In this document: piece after piece, positions 8,769 to 17,780 of the stretch
How the letters are laid out: each line of letters starts with the position of its first letter
How positions within the stretch are numbered: the first letter of the stretch is position 1
Translations under genes and position numbers: made by a program
DNA from: Campylobacter iguaniorum
Lineage (GTDB): Bacteria; Campylobacterota; Campylobacteria; Campylobacterales; Campylobacteraceae
Assembly: GCF_000736415.1 (NCBI RefSeq)
Contig: NZ_CP009043.1
Location: 1,426,001 to 1,490,000, forward strand
Length of the DNA: 64,000 nt
Direction: 5' to 3'
Notes under the pieces: generated by a model
What the model was told of the DNA's origin: nothing
Databases searched by the model: none
The model's input: only the letters and a program-made list of their open reading frames with translations

Positions 8769-10634
8769 ATGAATTATGATGTGATAGTTGTCGGTGGTGG
8801 ACACGCTGGAGTAGAAGCAAGCCTAGCAGCTGCTAGAATGGGCGCTAAAACCATGCTTATAACCATTCTGGCTGAGCAAATCGGAGCTGCGAGCTGCAAC
8901 CCAGCCATCGGAGGACTTGCTAAAGGTCACCTTGTCAAAGAAATAGACGCACTTGGCGGACAAATGGCGCTTACTACTGATAATTGTGGTATTCAGTTTC
9001 GCCTCTTAAATGAGAGCAAAGGCCCAGCAGTACGTGGCTCACGCGCTCAAATCGACATGGATAGATATAGAATTTACATGAGAAATATCTTGCTAAATAC
9101 GCCAAATTTAGAGGTCACTCAAGAGATAGCTACTGAGATTCTTACTCAAAATGGCGAGATTTGTGGCGTAAAAACTCACCTTGATAATACTTATAACACC
9201 AAAAAACTCATCATCACAACTGGTACATTCCTAAACGGTCTTATTCACGTGGGATTTAACAAGCTTGAGGCGGGTCGCGTGGGTGAGCTAAGTAGCAAAA
9301 CGCTTTCAAGCTCGCTTAAAAGTCTAAATTTTGAAATGGGCAGACTAAAGACTGGCACATGCCCAAGAGTGCTAGCTAAAAGCATTGATTTTAGTGTGCT
9401 TGAATTACAAAACGGCGATGAAAATCCAGCTCCATTTAGCTTCCGCACAAAGGATTTTAACCCAACGCAACTCCCTTGCTACATCGCATACACCAATGAA
9501 ACCACTCACGACATAATCCGCTCAAACTTCGATCGCGCGCCACTTTTCACAGGTCAAATTCACGGAATTGGCCCAAGATATTGCCCAAGTATTGAAGATA
9601 AGATAAACCGCTTTGGGGATCGTGACCGCCATCATCTTTTTATCGAACCTCAAACTCTTGAAGCCACAGAATACTATATAAACGGCTTTTCTACAAGCTT
9701 ACCATACGACGCTCAAGTAGAGATGCTCCACTCAGTAAAAGGCTTCGAAAATGCTAAAATCGTTCGCCACGGATATGCGATCGAGTATGACTACGTCGCA
9801 CCAACAGAGTTAAAACACACTCTTGAAACCAAAAAAGTAAAAGGTCTGTATCTAGCTGGTCAGATAAATGGCACCACAGGATACGAAGAAGCAGCAGCGC
9901 AAGGGCTAATGGCTGGAATCAACGCAACCCTAAGCGTCCAAAACCGTGAACCGCTCATACTAAGACGTGATGAGAGCTACATCGGCGTGCTTATCGATGA
10001 CCTTGTCACAAAAGGCACAAAAGAGCCTTATAGAATGTTTACAAGCAGGGCTGAGTTTAGGCTACTTTTACGTGAAGAAAATGCAAATTTGCGTCTGAGC
10101 CAGTATGGGCATGAGATCGGACTTCTTCCGCAAGATGCTTATGAAAATATGATGAAACTAAAGGCAAATTTAGAGCGTGGAATGGAGATACTTCTGACTA
10201 AAGAGCTTAGCCCAAATAAAGAAAATTTGGCATTTTTAGCCAGCATGGATGAAGACGCTATAAATGAAAAAGTAGCACTCCAAAAAATAGTGGCTAGAAA
10301 AAGCTTCACCATAGAAAAACTAAAAAAGCTTGATGAATATTTCGCAAATTTAGATGATGAGAGCCTAAATTTAGTGCTTACTGAAGCCAAATACTATCAC
10401 TACATCGCCCAACAACAAATCGAAGTAGAAAAGATGAAAGGGCTTTTAGATATCAAAATCCCAAGCGATCTTGAGTTTAAAAGTATAAGCGGGCTAAGCA
10501 ACGAAGTAGTAGAAAAGCTAAATAAATTCGCCCCACCTACTCTAGCAGCCGCCTCAAACATCAGCGGAATCACGCCAGCAGCCATAGACATACTTCACAT
10601 CGCTATAAAGTATCACAGCAAAAACGCTAAATGA
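8769..10634 (+). CDS. mnmG: tRNA uridine-5-carboxymethylaminomethyl modification enzyme, FAD subunit
   Basis: MnmG (GidA) works with MnmE to place the cmnm5 group on U34 of certain tRNAs. The 621-residue protein begins with an FAD-binding Rossmann motif [19 protein letters not shown] at residues 7-25. It has the family stretches [23 protein letters not shown] and [15 protein letters not shown] and the C-terminal helical domain that contacts MnmE and tRNA. Length is normal. It overlaps the next gene by 4 bp. Confidence 0.97.
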   Translation: MNYDVIVVGGGHAGVEASLAAARMGAKTMLITILAEQIGAASCNPAIGGLAKGHLVKEIDALGGQMALTTDNCGIQFRLLNESKGPAVRGSRAQIDMDRYRIYMRNILLNTPNLEVTQEIATEILTQNGEICGVKTHLDNTYNTKKLIITTGTFLNGLIHVGFNKLEAGRVGELSSKTLSSSLKSLNFEMGRLKTGTCPRVLAKSIDFSVLELQNGDENPAPFSFRTKDFNPTQLPCYIAYTNETTHDIIRSNFDRAPLFTGQIHGIGPRYCPSIEDKINRFGDRDRHHLFIEPQTLEATEYYINGFSTSLPYDAQVEMLHSVKGFENAKIVRHGYAIEYDYVAPTELKHTLETKKVKGLYLAGQINGTTGYEEAAAQGLMAGINATLSVQNREPLILRRDESYIGVLIDDLVTKGTKEPYRMFTSRAEFRLLLREENANLRLSQYGHEIGLLPQDAYENMMKLKANLERGMEILLTKELSPNKENLAFLASMDEDAINEKVALQKIVARKSFTIEKLKKLDEYFANLDDESLNLVLTEAKYYHYIAQQQIEVEKMKGLLDIKIPSDLEFKSISGLSNEVVEKLNKFAPPTLAAASNISGITPAAIDILHIAIKYHSKNAK

Positions 10635-11233
10635 TAAATGCGTTTATATCTGGATTTAGCCTTGGGCTGTCGTTTATTTTAGCCATTGGCGCTCAAAATG
10701 CCTTTGTGCTAAAACAAGGCATCAAAAAGGAGCATATTTTGGCTGTCGTGCTGATATGCTCGCTATCTGACGCTATTTTAATAAGTCTTGGCGTGGGTGG
10801 ATTTGGCTATATATCTAAAGAATTTCCATATATAAATTTGATAGCCAAATACGGCGGATTTGCATTTTTATTTATTTATGCTTTAAAGAGCTTTTATTCA
10901 TCCCTTAAACTCTCTCACCAAATACCAGATAGCCAAAACTCACATTCAAGTTTAGCCAAAATAGCGCTCGTCACGCTAGCCTTTACTTGGCTAAATCCGC
11001 ACGTTTATCTTGATACTGTGATGATAATTGGCTCATTTTCGCTTAAATTTGGCGAGTTGGCTTGGTATTTTGGATTTGGGGCGATGAGCGCTTCTTTTGT
11101 ATTTTTCTTTAGTCTTGGATACGCAGCTAGAGTTTTGATACCACTATTTCAAAAGCCATTGTCTTGGAAAATACTTGAGTTTATCATAGGAGTTATTATG
11201 CTGAGTTTAGCCATTACACTTTTGTTATCATAA
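10631..11233 (+). CDS. LysE/ArgO-family amino acid exporter
   Basis: This inner-membrane protein of 200 residues has about six hydrophobic segments. The N-terminal stretch [20 protein letters not shown] and the later [17 protein letters not shown] are the two signature regions of LysE/ArgO exporters of basic amino acids, so lysine or arginine export is likely but not proved. The ATG overlaps the mnmG stop (ATGA), implying coupling with it; the functions are not obviously related. Confidence 0.88.
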   Translation: MINAFISGFSLGLSFILAIGAQNAFVLKQGIKKEHILAVVLICSLSDAILISLGVGGFGYISKEFPYINLIAKYGGFAFLFIYALKSFYSSLKLSHQIPDSQNSHSSLAKIALVTLAFTWLNPHVYLDTVMIIGSFSLKFGELAWYFGFGAMSASFVFFFSLGYAARVLIPLFQKPLSWKILEFIIGVIMLSLAITLLLS

Positions 11234-11443
11234 AATAATAAATTAAGAATAAAATTAGCATATAATAAATTTTCTTACAAAAATCAATAAATTAAATAAA
11301 TTTTTAATTATAAAATGATAAAATTGTAGGTTCTAAGCTGGTTTTGCACTATTTAGGATAAATTTTGCAATTTTAGTTTATTACAAATTATTAAATTTGA
11401 TAGATACAAAAAATAAATAAATAATCAAATTGAAAGGAAAAAA
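11234..11443. other. AT-rich spacer upstream of petABC
   Basis: This 210-bp spacer has no gene. A GATAAAAT block at 11317-11324 could be the pet operon -10 region, which would leave a leader of about 115 nt. No strong terminator for the LysE gene is visible. Confidence 0.35.
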
Positions 11444-11950
11444 ATGTCTGTTAAGAAGCAAGAAAGACGTGATTTTATCGGCATGGCGTTCGGCGCTGTT
11501 GCTGCTGTGGGCGGCGCTTTTGCTCTTGTTGGTATGAAAAAGTCTTGGGATCCACTTCCAAGCGTAAAAGCAGCTGGTTTTACGACTGTGGATCTAAGCC
11601 CCATGCAAGCAGGAGAATTTCGCCAAGTAGAGTGGCGTAAAAAGCCTATTTTTATCATCAAGAAAAATGCTGATATGAAACCAAACCCAGCAAGAGATGT
11701 AGTAATAGGCGAGGACAAATACATGGTAGCAATCGGCCTTTGTACTCACCTTGGCTGTATTCCTAGCTGGAGCCCAAGCGATATGATGTTTAAATGCGCA
11801 TGTCACGGAGGCGAATTTGACGCAAGTGGAGTAAATACATTTGGACCACCACCAAGACCACTTGATATTCCACCATTTAAAATAGACGGCACTAAGCTTG
11901 TTCTAGGCGAAGAAGGCCCAGAATACAAAAAACTAGCCGGCATAGCGTAA
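11444..11950 (+). CDS. petA: Ubiquinol/menaquinol-cytochrome c reductase, Rieske iron-sulfur subunit
   Basis: This is the Rieske protein of the cytochrome bc1 complex. A TAT-type N-terminus (ERRDFIGMAFG) leads into a membrane anchor near residues 17-30. Box 1 is C100-T-H102-L-G-C105 and box 2 is C118-A-C120-H121-G-G; in the family Cys100, His102, Cys118 and His121 hold the 2Fe-2S cluster while Cys105 and Cys120 form a disulfide. At 168 residues it has the usual size. It is followed after 10 bp by petB. Confidence 0.97.
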   Translation: MSVKKQERRDFIGMAFGAVAAVGGAFALVGMKKSWDPLPSVKAAGFTTVDLSPMQAGEFRQVEWRKKPIFIIKKNADMKPNPARDVVIGEDKYMVAIGLCTHLGCIPSWSPSDMMFKCACHGGEFDASGVNTFGPPPRPLDIPPFKIDGTKLVLGEEGPEYKKLAGIA

Positions 11951-11960
11951 GGGAGGAAAA

Positions 11961-13208
11961 ATGGCACATATTACAAAAGCTACTAGCGTTAAAGATTGGT
12001 TTGACCAAAGAATCGCTCTAACAAAATTATGGAACGTTCTAGCCGGTCAATACTGGATCCCAAAAAACATCAACTTTCTTTGGGCAATGGGCGTTATTTT
12101 GACTGTTTTATTTACAGTTTTATTTGTAACTGGACTACTACTTGTAATGTACTACAAACCAGATGCAAATTTAGCATTTGATAGCGTAAACTACACTATC
12201 ATGCAAGAAGTCGAGTATGGCTGGCTATGGCGTCATATGCACGCAGTTGCAGCTTCAGTTATATTCCTTATCATTTATATCCACGCGTTTGTAGGAATTT
12301 ATTATGGTTCATACAAAAAAGGTCGTGAGATGATATGGATAAGTGGTATGCTACTTTTCTTAGTTTTCTCAGCTGAGGCATTTAGCGGATATATGCTACC
12401 TTGGGGACAAATGAGCTACTGGGCAGCGCAAGTTATCACTCAACTTTTTGGTGGTGTTCCTGTGATCGGTGATGCTCTTGTAGAGTGGATTAGAGGAGAT
12501 TACGCAGTTAGTGATCCTACACTTACAAGATTTTTTATGCTTCATGTTTGCTTACTTCCTATAGTACTTATCATGATAATCGTGATCCACTTCTACACTC
12601 TAAGAGTTCCTCACGTAAACAACCTTGAGGGTGAAGAGATAGATTTTGAGCTTGAAGCTGAAAAATACCTAAGTGGCGATACAAAAAATTCAAAAGTTAT
12701 TCCATTTTGGCCAGGATTTTTAAGTAAAGACTTCATGTATGTAAGTTTCTTTATGATATTCTTTACATATTTAGTAGGTTTCCACTTTGGCTTTGCTATG
12801 GATCCTATCAACTTCGATCCTGCAAACGCTGCAAAAACTCCTACACATATCTACCCTGAGTGGTATTTCTTGTGGCAATATGAGATTTTACGTGGATTCT
12901 TCTTCGATATTGGACCTATGAAAGCTGCAGATCTTGGTGCCTTAGCTATGGCATTTGCTGGTATTTCACTATTTTTCATGCCGCTTTATGACAGAAGTGA
13001 CGTTGTCGCTCCAGCTCATAAAAGAAAAGGATTTTTCGTATGGTTTTGGTTACTTATAATAGACCTTATCATCCTAACAGTATATGGAAAACTTCCACCA
13101 ACAGGATTTAACGCATGGATTGGATTCTTCTCTTCTGTTGCTTATCTAGCACTATTATTAGTCGTGCTTCCTGTTATAACAATCATGGAAAGAAAGGGGA
13201 ATAAATGA
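11961..13208 (+). CDS. petB: Cytochrome b subunit of bc1 complex
   Basis: This membrane subunit of 415 residues carries the two b haems and the quinol sites. Paired haem-ligand histidines appear in the second helix (WRHMHAVAASVIF) and the fourth helix (FFMLHVCLLPIVLIMIIVIH). The Qo-site PEWYFLWQYEILR motif takes the PEWY form, and GYMLPWGQMSYW is another family block. GGAGG precedes the ATG. It overlaps petC by 4 bp. Confidence 0.97.
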   Translation: MAHITKATSVKDWFDQRIALTKLWNVLAGQYWIPKNINFLWAMGVILTVLFTVLFVTGLLLVMYYKPDANLAFDSVNYTIMQEVEYGWLWRHMHAVAASVIFLIIYIHAFVGIYYGSYKKGREMIWISGMLLFLVFSAEAFSGYMLPWGQMSYWAAQVITQLFGGVPVIGDALVEWIRGDYAVSDPTLTRFFMLHVCLLPIVLIMIIVIHFYTLRVPHVNNLEGEEIDFELEAEKYLSGDTKNSKVIPFWPGFLSKDFMYVSFFMIFFTYLVGFHFGFAMDPINFDPANAAKTPTHIYPEWYFLWQYEILRGFFFDIGPMKAADLGALAMAFAGISLFFMPLYDRSDVVAPAHKRKGFFVWFWLLIIDLIILTVYGKLPPTGFNAWIGFFSSVAYLALLLVVLPVITIMERKGNK

Positions 13209-14230
13209 AAGAGTTAAAGGCGTTTATAGTAGTAGTTATAGTTACAGGTATAATCTACTGGGGAGTTGAGCCTTACGCACATTCAGTTTTAAACCCTCAC
13301 GTTGAACCTGCAAATTTTGACTTCGCTAAAGAAGATGTAAATTTAGCAAAAACAAATGAGCAAGCTGCAAATAAAGCTCTAGAAGCAGCAAAAGCAAGCG
13401 GCAATGAAGATATCATCAAATCAGCTACAAAAACTCTAAATGATACTAAAGCAAATTTAGACAAATATACAGCGTTTTGGAATGATATAAACTCAATTGA
13501 CCTTGCAAAAGGTGACGCTGCAAAAGGCGCTGAGCTAGTAAATGCTGCTGGATGTACTGGATGTCACGGTATCAAAACCGCTAATATCCCAGCTCCAATG
13601 GACGATAGAAGCGCTAGCGAAAGCTTTGGCGTAACTCCTCCAGATCTAAGCGATATAGGCTATTTATATGACCCTAAATTCCTAGCTGCACTTATCAAAG
13701 ATCCAGCTATAGCACTTAAAGTTAGTCATAAATTTAACGACAATAATCCATTCCCAATGACTGCATTCATGGGCGCTGGTGGTGATCTAAATGCCGAAGT
13801 AGCTGACCTTGTAGCGTACTTCAAAAGCATAGCTCCAAAAGAGATGAGCGACAAAGAAGTCTTCGTAAATAGCTGTTCAAGATGTCACGATATGAAATAC
13901 GCAAACGTATTTACAAATGGCAACAAACAAAGCATAGCAGCTTATCTTGGTATGACACCTCCTGATCTATCTATGTATATCAGATCTAGAAGCAATGATT
14001 ATCTAAACAACTTCATCAACGATACTCAAAAAATGCTTCCAGGTACTGCTATGCCTCGTGTCGGCTTAAATGAAAAAGCCCAATCACAAGTCATATCATA
14101 CATGGAAAAAGTCGGCGATAGCAAAAAGGCTGAGAGAGAAACTACATCACTTTATATGATGGGCTATTTCTTAATCCTTGGCATCTTCGCTTGGGCTTGG
14201 AAAAGAAAAATCTGGTCTAAACTTCATTAA
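13205..14230 (+). CDS. petC: Di-haem cytochrome c subunit of bc1 complex
   Basis: This is the c-type cytochrome partner of PetAB, 341 residues. It has an N-terminal uncleaved anchor (FIVVVIVTGIIYWGVEPYA) and a C-terminal membrane helix (YMMGYFLILGIFAWAW). It carries two haem attachment motifs, C117-T-G-C-H121 and C224-S-R-C-H228. Two haems mark the epsilonproteobacterial type rather than mono-haem c1. An Ala/Lys-rich helical segment at 47-85 precedes the first haem domain. A hairpin with a C12 loop follows the gene. Confidence 0.96.
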   Translation: MKELKAFIVVVIVTGIIYWGVEPYAHSVLNPHVEPANFDFAKEDVNLAKTNEQAANKALEAAKASGNEDIIKSATKTLNDTKANLDKYTAFWNDINSIDLAKGDAAKGAELVNAAGCTGCHGIKTANIPAPMDDRSASESFGVTPPDLSDIGYLYDPKFLAALIKDPAIALKVSHKFNDNNPFPMTAFMGAGGDLNAEVADLVAYFKSIAPKEMSDKEVFVNSCSRCHDMKYANVFTNGNKQSIAAYLGMTPPDLSMYIRSRSNDYLNNFINDTQKMLPGTAMPRVGLNEKAQSQVISYMEKVGDSKKAERETTSLYMMGYFLILGIFAWAWKRKIWSKLH

Positions 14231-14255
14231 TATTTAGTGGAATTTAATCAAATTT

Positions 14256-14294
14256 AGCTTGGGTTTGCGGATCTCCGCCCCCCCCCCCCAAGCT
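14256..14294. terminator. Hairpin downstream of petC with a poly-C loop
   Basis: AGCTTGGG at 14256-14263 pairs with CCCAAGCT at 14287-14294 (8 bp), followed by TTTT. Inside it a smaller stem GCGG/CCGC (14267-14270 with 14275-14278) sits next to a run of C. It is placed as the petABC terminator and could act in both directions. Confidence 0.65.
14278..14289. repeat. Homopolymer C12 tract (contingency-type, intergenic)
   Basis: Twelve consecutive C residues lie within the loop and one arm of the petC terminator hairpin. In Campylobacter, G/C runs of this length change length by slipped-strand mispairing. This tract is not in a gene, so it does not switch a reading frame. Its three 3' C residues belong to the outer stem arm. 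Confidence 0.9.
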
Positions 14295-14392
14295 TTTATA
14301 AATTTATCCTTAAAACAAAATTCAAATACAATAACTCCACTCTAAAATAAACTAAAATATATTAAGATAACAAGTGTTAAATTTGTGATATA

Positions 14393-14419
14393 TAAATTTA
14401 TTTTTATTATTACCGATTT
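14393..14419 (+). promoter_or_regulatory. Sigma28 (FliA)-like promoter
   Basis: TAAATTTA at 14393-14400 is separated by 11 nt from ACCGATTT at 14412-14419. The enterobacterial consensus is TAAAGTTT-N11-GCCGATAA, and Campylobacter sigma28 promoters share a CGATWT core, which is present exactly as CGATTT. It lies about 25 nt upstream of the following ATG. Promoter function is inferred. Confidence 0.5.
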
Positions 14420-14443
14420 ATGAATAAAATATAAGGTGTTTAA

Positions 14444-16237
14444 ATGTATTTAAATCTGCAAAGAGGATTTTCGTACGACGCATTGCAGTTTATGCAAAAA
14501 TATAAACCATATGTAAAAGGCAACATCGAAATAGACGTGGATACTGTTGTCATCGACAAACTTTTATACCTAAACTCTAGCAAAGTAAATATATCGGCTA
14601 CTGATATAAAATTAAAAAATGGTGAATTAATTATAAAAAATGATGAAATATCAATCGCTAAAGGCAAATTAAGCTTTTTGACTTACGGCGTCATAGATGA
14701 TATGACAATTAGCCAAACTAACGATATCTTAGGAAATTATAAAAAGCCAGAACCTAATAAAAATTTGGAGTTACACATATCTACACCATTTTTGCAAAAC
14801 ATAAGCTACGCAAATAAATTCACTCCAGATGCTGAGCATTATGAGATTAAAAACTACTCAAACCCAAACCAAGCAATCCCAAATTCCTACTACCTTAACT
14901 CCTATGCAAACTCAAATTTAATCAACACCAAATTTGGTAAAGCTGAATTATTTTTAGATTTAGCTGGGGATAATGATAAATTAGGCGTTGGAAGCTTTAA
15001 CTCAAATTCACAGCTATTTAGATTTGATAGTGATGGCAATGGGTTTGTAGATAAAAATGATGATTACTTTGATAAACTAAAAGTTAGGGCTTATGATGAG
15101 AATGGAAATGAGATAATAAAGAAGCTTAGTGAAGTAGTTGATAGTATAAATCTAAAAGATTTTATAGATAGTAAAAGTAATGCCTTAAATAAATGGAAAA
15201 AAGATGTAAGTGGCAATGGCTGGGATGAAAAGACATATAAACAACAATTTGATATGATAAACTCATATAATCCCTATTCTAACTTTAAAGCTGAAATTAG
15301 ATATGAGAGTATGAATAACAATGATATAAAAGAGCTTTCTAAACTAGCTGATAAAGATGGCTGGATAGATGCTTCAGACTTACAAGGATTAGCAAATCTG
15401 GCTTATGCCAAAAAAGGATTTAATGGCAATTATAAATTAGAAGAGCTTAATTACTCAAATGATAAAGTAGGCTCATATAACCAATACTCTAAATTTAACT
15501 CTTTATATGAAGATTATATGGCTGAGATTAATGCATTAAATGGATTTTTTGATAGTTATAAACAGAGTGCTAGTAGTGAGATTTTAGCTGAGTTTGTGGA
15601 TATTATAAAAAATCCTAGCCTTAAATCAACTCTAATGCTAAATTTAGAAAAAGAATTCACCAATCTAACTGGCCTTAAATTTACCCTAGCAAACCTAGAA
15701 AAAGTCAAAAATAGCTTTGAGAGTGATAGAAGTTTAGCAGCTAATATGCTAAAAGACACAGACGCACTAAGTGCTATAAGAATAAACAAAAATGGAACAT
15801 TTACTCTTAGATTTAATAGTGGAAGAGAGATAAATGTAGATAAGCTATATAAAGATAGTGGCAAAGCATTTGATATTGAGCTAAATATAAACGCTGATTT
15901 TATGAGTGAAGATGAATTAAATCAAAGCTTAGATTTAAGTGTAAGTATGGCAAATATAAAAGATAAGCTTACAGGCGAAGTACAAACAAAATCTTTAAAA
16001 GAGCTTGGAGTAAAGATAATAAATAAACTATTAAATGGTAAATTTGCACTTCATACAAATGATGGTAAAAGCATAATAGTAGATCAAATTTACACTAAGA
16101 TAGATCAAAATCAAGATACAAAAGAAAATAGTGGATTAAATAAAGAAGATGATAAATTAAACAGACAAAACAATGAATTAAATTTGATAAATGATAAAGT
16201 TAGATTTTATCCCAAACCTCTTAGGGTTTGGGCGTAA
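14444..16237 (+). CDS. Unrecognised 597-residue protein with EF-hand-type calcium loops
   Basis: I do not recognise the family. There is no signal peptide and no membrane segment. A canonical 12-residue EF-hand loop, DSDGNGFVDKND, is at residues 195-206 with Asp1, Asp3, Asn5, Gly6 and Asp12 in place. A second loop at 301-312 (LADKDGWIDASD) keeps positions 3, 5, 6, 8 and 12 but has Leu at position 1. The sequence is rich in Asn, Lys, Asp and Ser. AAGG lies 7 nt before the ATG and a sigma28-like promoter lies above it, so expression with late flagellar genes is possible. It is a single-gene unit between petC and the convergent MOSC gene. Confidence 0.8.
   Translation: MYLNLQRGFSYDALQFMQKYKPYVKGNIEIDVDTVVIDKLLYLNSSKVNISATDIKLKNGELIIKNDEISIAKGKLSFLTYGVIDDMTISQTNDILGNYKKPEPNKNLELHISTPFLQNISYANKFTPDAEHYEIKNYSNPNQAIPNSYYLNSYANSNLINTKFGKAELFLDLAGDNDKLGVGSFNSNSQLFRFDSDGNGFVDKNDDYFDKLKVRAYDENGNEIIKKLSEVVDSINLKDFIDSKSNALNKWKKDVSGNGWDEKTYKQQFDMINSYNPYSNFKAEIRYESMNNNDIKELSKLADKDGWIDASDLQGLANLAYAKKGFNGNYKLEELNYSNDKVGSYNQYSKFNSLYEDYMAEINALNGFFDSYKQSASSEILAEFVDIIKNPSLKSTLMLNLEKEFTNLTGLKFTLANLEKVKNSFESDRSLAANMLKDTDALSAIRINKNGTFTLRFNSGREINVDKLYKDSGKAFDIELNINADFMSEDELNQSLDLSVSMANIKDKLTGEVQTKSLKELGVKIINKLLNGKFALHTNDGKSIIVDQIYTKIDQNQDTKENSGLNKEDDKLNRQNNELNLINDKVRFYPKPLRVWA
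16211..16232. terminator. Hairpin overlapping the end of the EF-hand gene
   Basis: CCCAAACC at 16211-16218 pairs with GGTTTGGG at 16225-16232 with a 6-nt loop. It lies inside the last codons and is followed by a weak T-rich stretch. It may serve both this gene and the convergent MOSC gene. Confidence 0.6.
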
Positions 16238-16254
16238 ATTTTAGGCATAAAAGC

Positions 16255-16920
16255 TCAAAGCTGGCTCATATATGAGTCATCATAAATCCCATCAGTTCGC
16301 TCTTTTACCGTTTTATCCCAGCCTGGAGCTATGGTTTTTAGCTCCTTAAATTTGCTTAGCAAATGCTCGTTTTGTTTTGGTGCGTAAAATAGCTGATTTA
16401 CCTCCATTACGCTCATATTTGCCGCGTCTTTTTCTATCACTTCTACCACATCTCCAGCCTTGCAACTCCCAGCACTCAAAACACGGTAATACCAGCCAGT
16501 AAGCCCAGTTTTGAAAATCTCTTTTGTGAAGTTTTTCTCATCCCAAACTCCAGCTATCTTAAAACAAGGCTTTCTTGGTTGGCTCACTTGCAAGATAATA
16601 GAGCCGATTTTATGCACGTCGCCCACGTGGACGCTATTTTCATCCATACCATCGATGCAGAGATTTTCGCCCATGAAGCCTATTTTCATCTCTTTACCAA
16701 GATATTTACTCCAAATTTCATAATTTTGCAAGCTATTTGCAAACACAGCTTTTTGCTCTCCGCCGTGGTGTTTTGTGTCGCTTATCTCATCGCCTTCAAA
16801 GCCACTTTTAGAGCAAAACAGCTCACCCTCTACGCTATTTTTAAGCATTCCAGTCTCGAAGCTCACATTTGCGCCATTTACCTTTTGAATCTTGCCGATA
16901 TGCAGTGAATGCACCCTCAT
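16255..16920 (-). CDS. MOSC domain protein, YiiM-like
   Basis: This 221-residue protein has a MOSC beta-barrel followed by the small C-terminal three-helix domain seen in E. coli YiiM, which with molybdenum cofactor detoxifies N-hydroxylated purines. Family marks are GFEGDEISDTKHHGGEQKAV near residues 40-59 and the cofactor-ligand cysteine in SQPRKPCFKIAG. The start overlaps the end of sppA by 4 bp. The substrate here is inferred from the family. Confidence 0.85.
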   Translation of the reverse strand: MRVHSLHIGKIQKVNGANVSFETGMLKNSVEGELFCSKSGFEGDEISDTKHHGGEQKAVFANSLQNYEIWSKYLGKEMKIGFMGENLCIDGMDENSVHVGDVHKIGSIILQVSQPRKPCFKIAGVWDEKNFTKEIFKTGLTGWYYRVLSAGSCKAGDVVEVIEKDAANMSVMEVNQLFYAPKQNEHLLSKFKELKTIAPGWDKTVKERTDGIYDDSYMSQL

Positions 16921-17780
16921 CTAATCTCGCCTCCAAAAAACACTTTCATCATCAAATTTGCACTTTCTTTGGTTAAATTTGATATAAATTTATCCATGAC
17001 TGGTTTTTCTTTCCAGATTTGCTTGCTCACTCCAGATAGGCTAGCTAGCTCATCTTTAGCCTCTTTTATGCTTTTTACATCATCGATTAGCCCCAAGCTC
17101 ACAGCCTCACTGCCCAAAAATACTCTTGCATTTGCCCAGTTATCTTTAGCTTTTACATCAAGCCCTCTAGCACTCGCCACATCGGTATAAAACATCTCGT
17201 AGCTTCTATCTATCAGCCCTTGAAGCTCTGCTTTTTCTTCATCGCTCCACTGCCTTGCAAATGTCCCAGCTTCTTTAAATTTACCAGCTTTTATGGTTTG
17301 GGCTTTAATACCGATTTTATCGGCTAACTCTTTGATATTTGCACCTTGCATTATCACGCCAATCGATCCGATGAAGCTACCGCGGTTTGCGTAGATTTTA
17401 TCCGCCCAAATCCCAGCATAATAACTCCCACTAGCCATTGTTCCACTCGCATAAGCTATGGTTGGCTTTTTGCTTGCAAGCTCTTTTATCGCGTCACTCA
17501 TCGCAATACTTGGCGACAATGCCCCACCAGGACTATCAATATCTAGCAAAACGCCCTTTATACTATCATCATCCATCGCAGCATAAATCTCGTCCAAAAC
17601 CTCATCAGCCAAAACTATCTCGCCTTTAATGTCAATAGTGGCTAAATTTGGCACTTTTGGAGTGCTTGAGTTTGCCAAAATCAGCACAACAATCAAGAAA
17701 AAAATCGAACTTTTAAAATAAGTATTGACAAACTTAAAAACAGCCACAAATGGCGCAAAAATCATCTTTAAAATTTGCAT
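16917..17780 (-). CDS. sppA: Signal peptide peptidase SppA, short form
   Basis: This membrane-anchored serine protease of the S49 family degrades cleaved signal peptides. One N-terminal membrane helix is at about residues 25-37. The nucleophile is Ser117 in GTMASGSYYAG, and the general-base lysine is in the GKFKEAG stretch around 166-172. At 287 residues it is the single-domain type, unlike the 618-residue E. coli enzyme. It overlaps the deaminase gene by 13 bp and the MOSC gene by 4 bp. Confidence 0.93.
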   Translation of the reverse strand: MQILKMIFAPFVAVFKFVNTYFKSSIFFLIVVLILANSSTPKVPNLATIDIKGEIVLADEVLDEIYAAMDDDSIKGVLLDIDSPGGALSPSIAMSDAIKELASKKPTIAYASGTMASGSYYAGIWADKIYANRGSFIGSIGVIMQGANIKELADKIGIKAQTIKAGKFKEAGTFARQWSDEEKAELQGLIDRSYEMFYTDVASARGLDVKAKDNWANARVFLGSEAVSLGLIDDVKSIKEAKDELASLSGVSKQIWKEKPVMDKFISNLTKESANLMMKVFFGGEIR

